Below, in pieces: positions 61,801-64,000 of a stretch of 64,000 bases of DNA (the stretch's first letter is position 1; the number at the start of each line of letters is the position of its first letter). Where the stretch lies: the NCBI GenBank assembly GCA_964036045.1, contig OZ038381.1:68448242-68512241 (forward strand). Direction: 5' to 3'. The notes under the pieces were generated by a model that saw only the letters and a program-made list of their open reading frames with translations, had not been told where the DNA came from and searched no databases. Origin of the DNA: Eutreptiella sp. 'Long Island Sound 2002' (lineage: Eukaryota; Euglenozoa; Euglenophyceae; Eutreptiales; Eutreptiaceae). The position numbers and the translations under genes are program-made.

Positions 61801-63687
61801 TGGCCCCTCGAGTTGGGGTTAGGGACTCACAATCCACGCTTTGTTACGTGGCCCCTCGAGTTGGAGTTAGGGACTCACAATCCACGCTTTGTTGCGTGGC
61901 CCCTCGAGTTGGGGTTAGGGACTCACGATCCACGCTTTGTTACGTGGCTCCTCGAGTTGGGGTTAGGGACTCACAATCCACGCTTTGTTGCGTGGCCCCT
62001 GGAGTTGGGGTTAGGGACTCACAATCCACGCTTTCTTGTGTGGCCCCTCGAGTTGGGGTTAGGGACTCACAATCCACGCTTTGTTGTGTGGCCCCTCGAG
62101 TTGGGGTTAGGGACTCACAATCCACGCTTTGTTACGTGGCCCCTCGAGTTGGGGTTAGGGACTCACAATCCACGCTTTGTTACGTGGCCCCTCGAGTTGG
62201 GGTTAGGGACTCACAATCCACGCTTTGTTGCGTGGCCCCTCGAGTTGGGGTTAGGGACTCACAATCCACGCTTTTTTGCGTGGCCCCTCGAGTTGGGGTT
62301 AGGGACTCACAATCCACGCTTTTTTGCGTGGCCCCTCGAGTTGGGGTTAGGGATTCACAATCCACGCTTTTTTTCGTGGCCGCTCGAGTTGGGGTTAGGG
62401 ACTCACAATCCACCCTTTGGTGTGGCCCCTCGAGTTGGGGTTAGGGACTCACAATCCACGCTTTGTTACGTGGCCCCTCGAGTTGGGGTTAGGGACTCAC
62501 AATCCACGCTTTTTTGCGTGGCCCCTCGCGTTGGGGTTAGGGACTCACAATCCACGCTTTTTTGCGTGGCCCCTCGAGTTGGGGTTAGGGACTCACAATC
62601 CACGCTTTGTTGCGTGGCCCCTCGAGTTGGGGTTAGGGACTCACAATCCACGCTTTTTTGCATGGCCCCTCGAGTTGGGGTTAGGGACTCACAATCCACG
62701 CTTTTTTGCGTGGCCCCTCGAGTTGGGGTTAGGGACTCACAATCGACGCTTTTTTGTGTGGCCCCTCGAGTTGGGGTTAGGGACTCACAATCCATGCTTT
62801 TTTGCGTGGCCCCTCGAATTGGGGTTAGGGACTCACAATCCACGCTTTTTTGTGTGGCTCCTCGAGTTGGGGTTAGGGACTCACAATCCACGCTTTGTTG
62901 CGTGGCCCCTCGAGTTGGGGTTAGGGACTCACAATCCACGCTTTTTTGCTAGGCCCCTCGAGTTGGGGTTAGGGACTCACAATCCACGCTTTTTTGCATA
63001 GCCCCTCGAGTTGGGGTTAGGGACTCACAATCCACGCTTCGGTGTGGCCCCTCGAGTAGGGGTTAGGGACTCACAATCCACGCTTTCTTGCGTGGCCCCT
63101 CGAGTTGGGGTTAGGGACTCACAATCCACGCTTTTTTGCGTGGCCCCTCGAGTTGGGGTTAGGGACTCACAATCCACGCTTTTTTGCATGGCCCCTCGAA
63201 TTGGGGTTAGGGACTCACAATCCACGCTTTGTTACGTGGCCCCTCGAGTTGGGGTTAGGGACTCACAATCCACGCTTTTTTGCGTGGCCCCTCGAGTTGG
63301 GGTTAGGGACTCACAATCCACGCTTTTTTGCGTGGCCCCTCGAGTTGGGGTTAGGGAGTCACAATCCACGCTTTTTTGCGTGGCCCCTCGAGTTGGGGTT
63401 AGGGACTCACTATCCACGCTTTTTTGCGTGGCCCCTCGAGTTGGGGTTAGGGACTCACAATCCACGCTTCGGTGTGGCCCCTCGAGTAGGGGTTAGGGAC
63501 TCACAATCCACGCTTTCTTGCGTGGCCCCTCGAGTTGGTGTTAGGGACTCACAATCCACGCTTTTTTGCGTGGCCCCTCGAGTTGGGGTTAGGGACCCAC
63601 AATCCACGCTTTTTTGCATGGCCCCTCCAGTTGGGGTTAGGGACTCACAATCCACGCTTTGTTACGTGGCCCCTCGAGTTGGGGTTA
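58860..63687 (+). repeat. 2484-bp tandem duplication, copy 2 rearranged to 2344 bp
   Basis: About 58860-61343 recurs from 61344. The offset is 2484 bp (52 units, six short) up to about 60.5 kb and 2344 bp beyond. The 140-bp step is three units with two short, present in copy 1 near 60.5-60.7 kb and absent from copy 2. Shared markers are TTTTTTTCGTGGCCGC, CCACTCTTTGGTGTGG, GGACTCAGGATCC (near 59055 and 61539), CTCGCGTTGGGG (near 60042 and 62526) and GCTAGGCCCC followed by GCATAGCCCC. Confidence 0.83.
60464..60740 (+). repeat. 188-bp local duplication of a four-unit block
   Basis: The sequence GCTAGGCCCC unit, GCATAGCCCC unit, then TTCGG short units occurs from 60464 and again from 60652, an offset of 188 bp (two 48-bp and two 46-bp units). 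In the second copy of the 2484-bp block (near 62.95 kb) the four-unit block is present only once. This event therefore post-dates or differs from the larger duplication. Confidence 0.8.
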
Positions 63688-64000
63688 GGGACTCACAATC
63701 CACGCTTTTTTGCGTGGCCCCTCGAGTTGGGGTTAGGGACTCACAATCCACGCTTTTTTGCGTGGCCCCTCGAGTTGGGGTTAGTGAGTCACAATCCACG
63801 CTTTTTTGCGTGGCCCCTCGAGTTGGGGTTAGGGACTCACAATCCACGCTTTTTTGCATGGCCCCTCGAGTTGGGGTTAGGGACTCACAATCCACGCTTC
63901 CGTGTGGCCCCTCGAGTTGGGGTTAGGGACTCACAATCCACGCTTTGTTGTGTGGCCCCTCGAGTTGGGGTCAGGGACTCACAATCCACGCTTTGTTCCG

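Larger units (their letters stand above)
1531..64000 (+). repeat. 48-bp satellite array, about 1,300 tandem units, truncated by window end
   Basis: From 1531 to the last base the sequence is one head-to-tail array in a single orientation. Starting at the inverted repeat, the consensus unit is CCACGC, six T, GCGTGG, then CCCCTCGAGTTGGGG, then TTAGGGACTCACAAT: 48 bp in total. No interruption by foreign DNA was seen over about 62.5 kb. Each unit carries three CpGs, one XhoI site (CTCGAG) and one TTGGGGTTAGGG telomere-like stretch. Most variation is in the loop and right arm of the first inverted repeat: TTTTTTGCGTGG, TTTGTTACGTGG, TTTGTTGCGTGG, TTTTTTGCATGG, TTTTTTGTGTGG, TTTCTTGCGTGG and TTTGGTACGTGG, plus the shorter TTCGGTGTGG. 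Variants are shared between distant units in ordered blocks, which shows amplification in blocks. The array continues past 64000, so total length is unknown. Confidence 0.98.
40300..64000 (+). repeat. Array domain III: TTCGG short unit followed by TTTCTTGCG unit
   Basis: From about 40.3 kb the 46-bp CCACGCTTCGG unit is commonly followed by a unit with TTTCTTGCGTGG. Examples are near 40280, 41575, 46130, 48265, 50560, 52095, 53000, 53720, 54150, 55820, 57395, 57780, 57970, 61130, 63045 and 63470. Variants private to this part include GTGTGGCGCC (near 54155, 55825, 57400, 57785, 57975), CCTCGAGTAGGGG (from about 60570) and TTTTTTTCGTGGCCGC (near 58980, 59890, 61460, 62370). It overlaps domain II between about 40 and 44 kb. 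Confidence 0.6.

Noticed and set aside
1531-64000. CRISPR array
   Set aside because: The whole 48-bp unit repeats with no unique spacers, the array is far too long, and no cas genes are present.
1531-64000. Rho-independent terminators (hairpin with T run)
   Set aside because: The T6 lies in the loop, not after the stem, and the context is a eukaryotic satellite.
1531-64000. CENP-B box or a known centromeric satellite
   Set aside because: No match to the TTCG....A..CGGG core of the CENP-B box was seen in the unit. A 48-bp unit is not one I can match to a known centromeric satellite.
1531-64000. True telomere or interstitial telomeric repeat
   Set aside because: Only two hexamers (TTGGGG, TTAGGG) occur per 48 bp, and they are not continuous between units.
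1531-64000. G-quadruplex array
   Set aside because: Each unit has only two G runs of three or more (GGGG and GGG); the next pair is about 35 bases away, so stable quadruplexes are not expected in the array.

Overview
The window is not gene-rich. It has two parts: about 1.5 kb of non-satellite flanking DNA (1-1530), and a satellite/minisatellite array that starts abruptly at 1531 and runs off the right end at 64000, so it is cut by the window. The array is about 62.5 kb long and holds roughly 1,300 head-to-tail copies of one 48-bp unit, all in the same orientation. No convincing protein gene, RNA gene, mobile-element coding region or CRISPR array was found.

Organism: a eukaryotic nuclear genome, most likely an animal. 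The reasons are the large homogeneous satellite array, the absence of prokaryote-style coding in the flank, unit variants that look like methyl-CpG decay (CG to TG or CA), and a duplicated flank element at 1318-1432 that resembles the 3' tail of animal SINEs/LINEs. The species cannot be named from the sequence.

The unit, read on the + strand, has three blocks: CCACGC-T6-GCGTGG (a perfect 6-bp inverted repeat around a T6 loop), CCCCTCGAGTTGGGG (a second small inverted repeat centred on an XhoI site), and TTAGGGACTCACAAT. Most variation lies in the loop and right arm of the first block. A recurrent 46-bp unit replaces T6-GCGTGG with TTCG-GTGTGG, which as RNA would form a C(UUCG)G tetraloop hairpin. 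Because 48 is a multiple of 3, two + frames and one - frame of the array stay open for long stretches, and the 46-bp units shift frame. This produces hundreds of spurious 60-790 codon open frames, none of which I annotate as genes.

The array has multi-scale structure. The flavour of 46-bp unit changes along it: about 1.5-18 kb, about 18.5-44.4 kb, and about 40-64 kb. Blocks of 4 to about 75 units have been tandemly duplicated with periods near 190, 572, 574, 670, 860, 1148, 1240, 1576, 1960, 2006, 2484 and 3,720-3,770 bp. The periods agree with whole numbers of 48-bp and 46-bp units, as expected from repeated unequal exchange or replication slippage in register.

The flank (1-1530) contains a degenerate GCAACCCT-type low-complexity stretch, a G14 and a C19 homopolymer, a short exon-like open stretch at 412-547 that I could not identify, an 18-bp direct repeat, and the two-copy 57-bp element just before the array.
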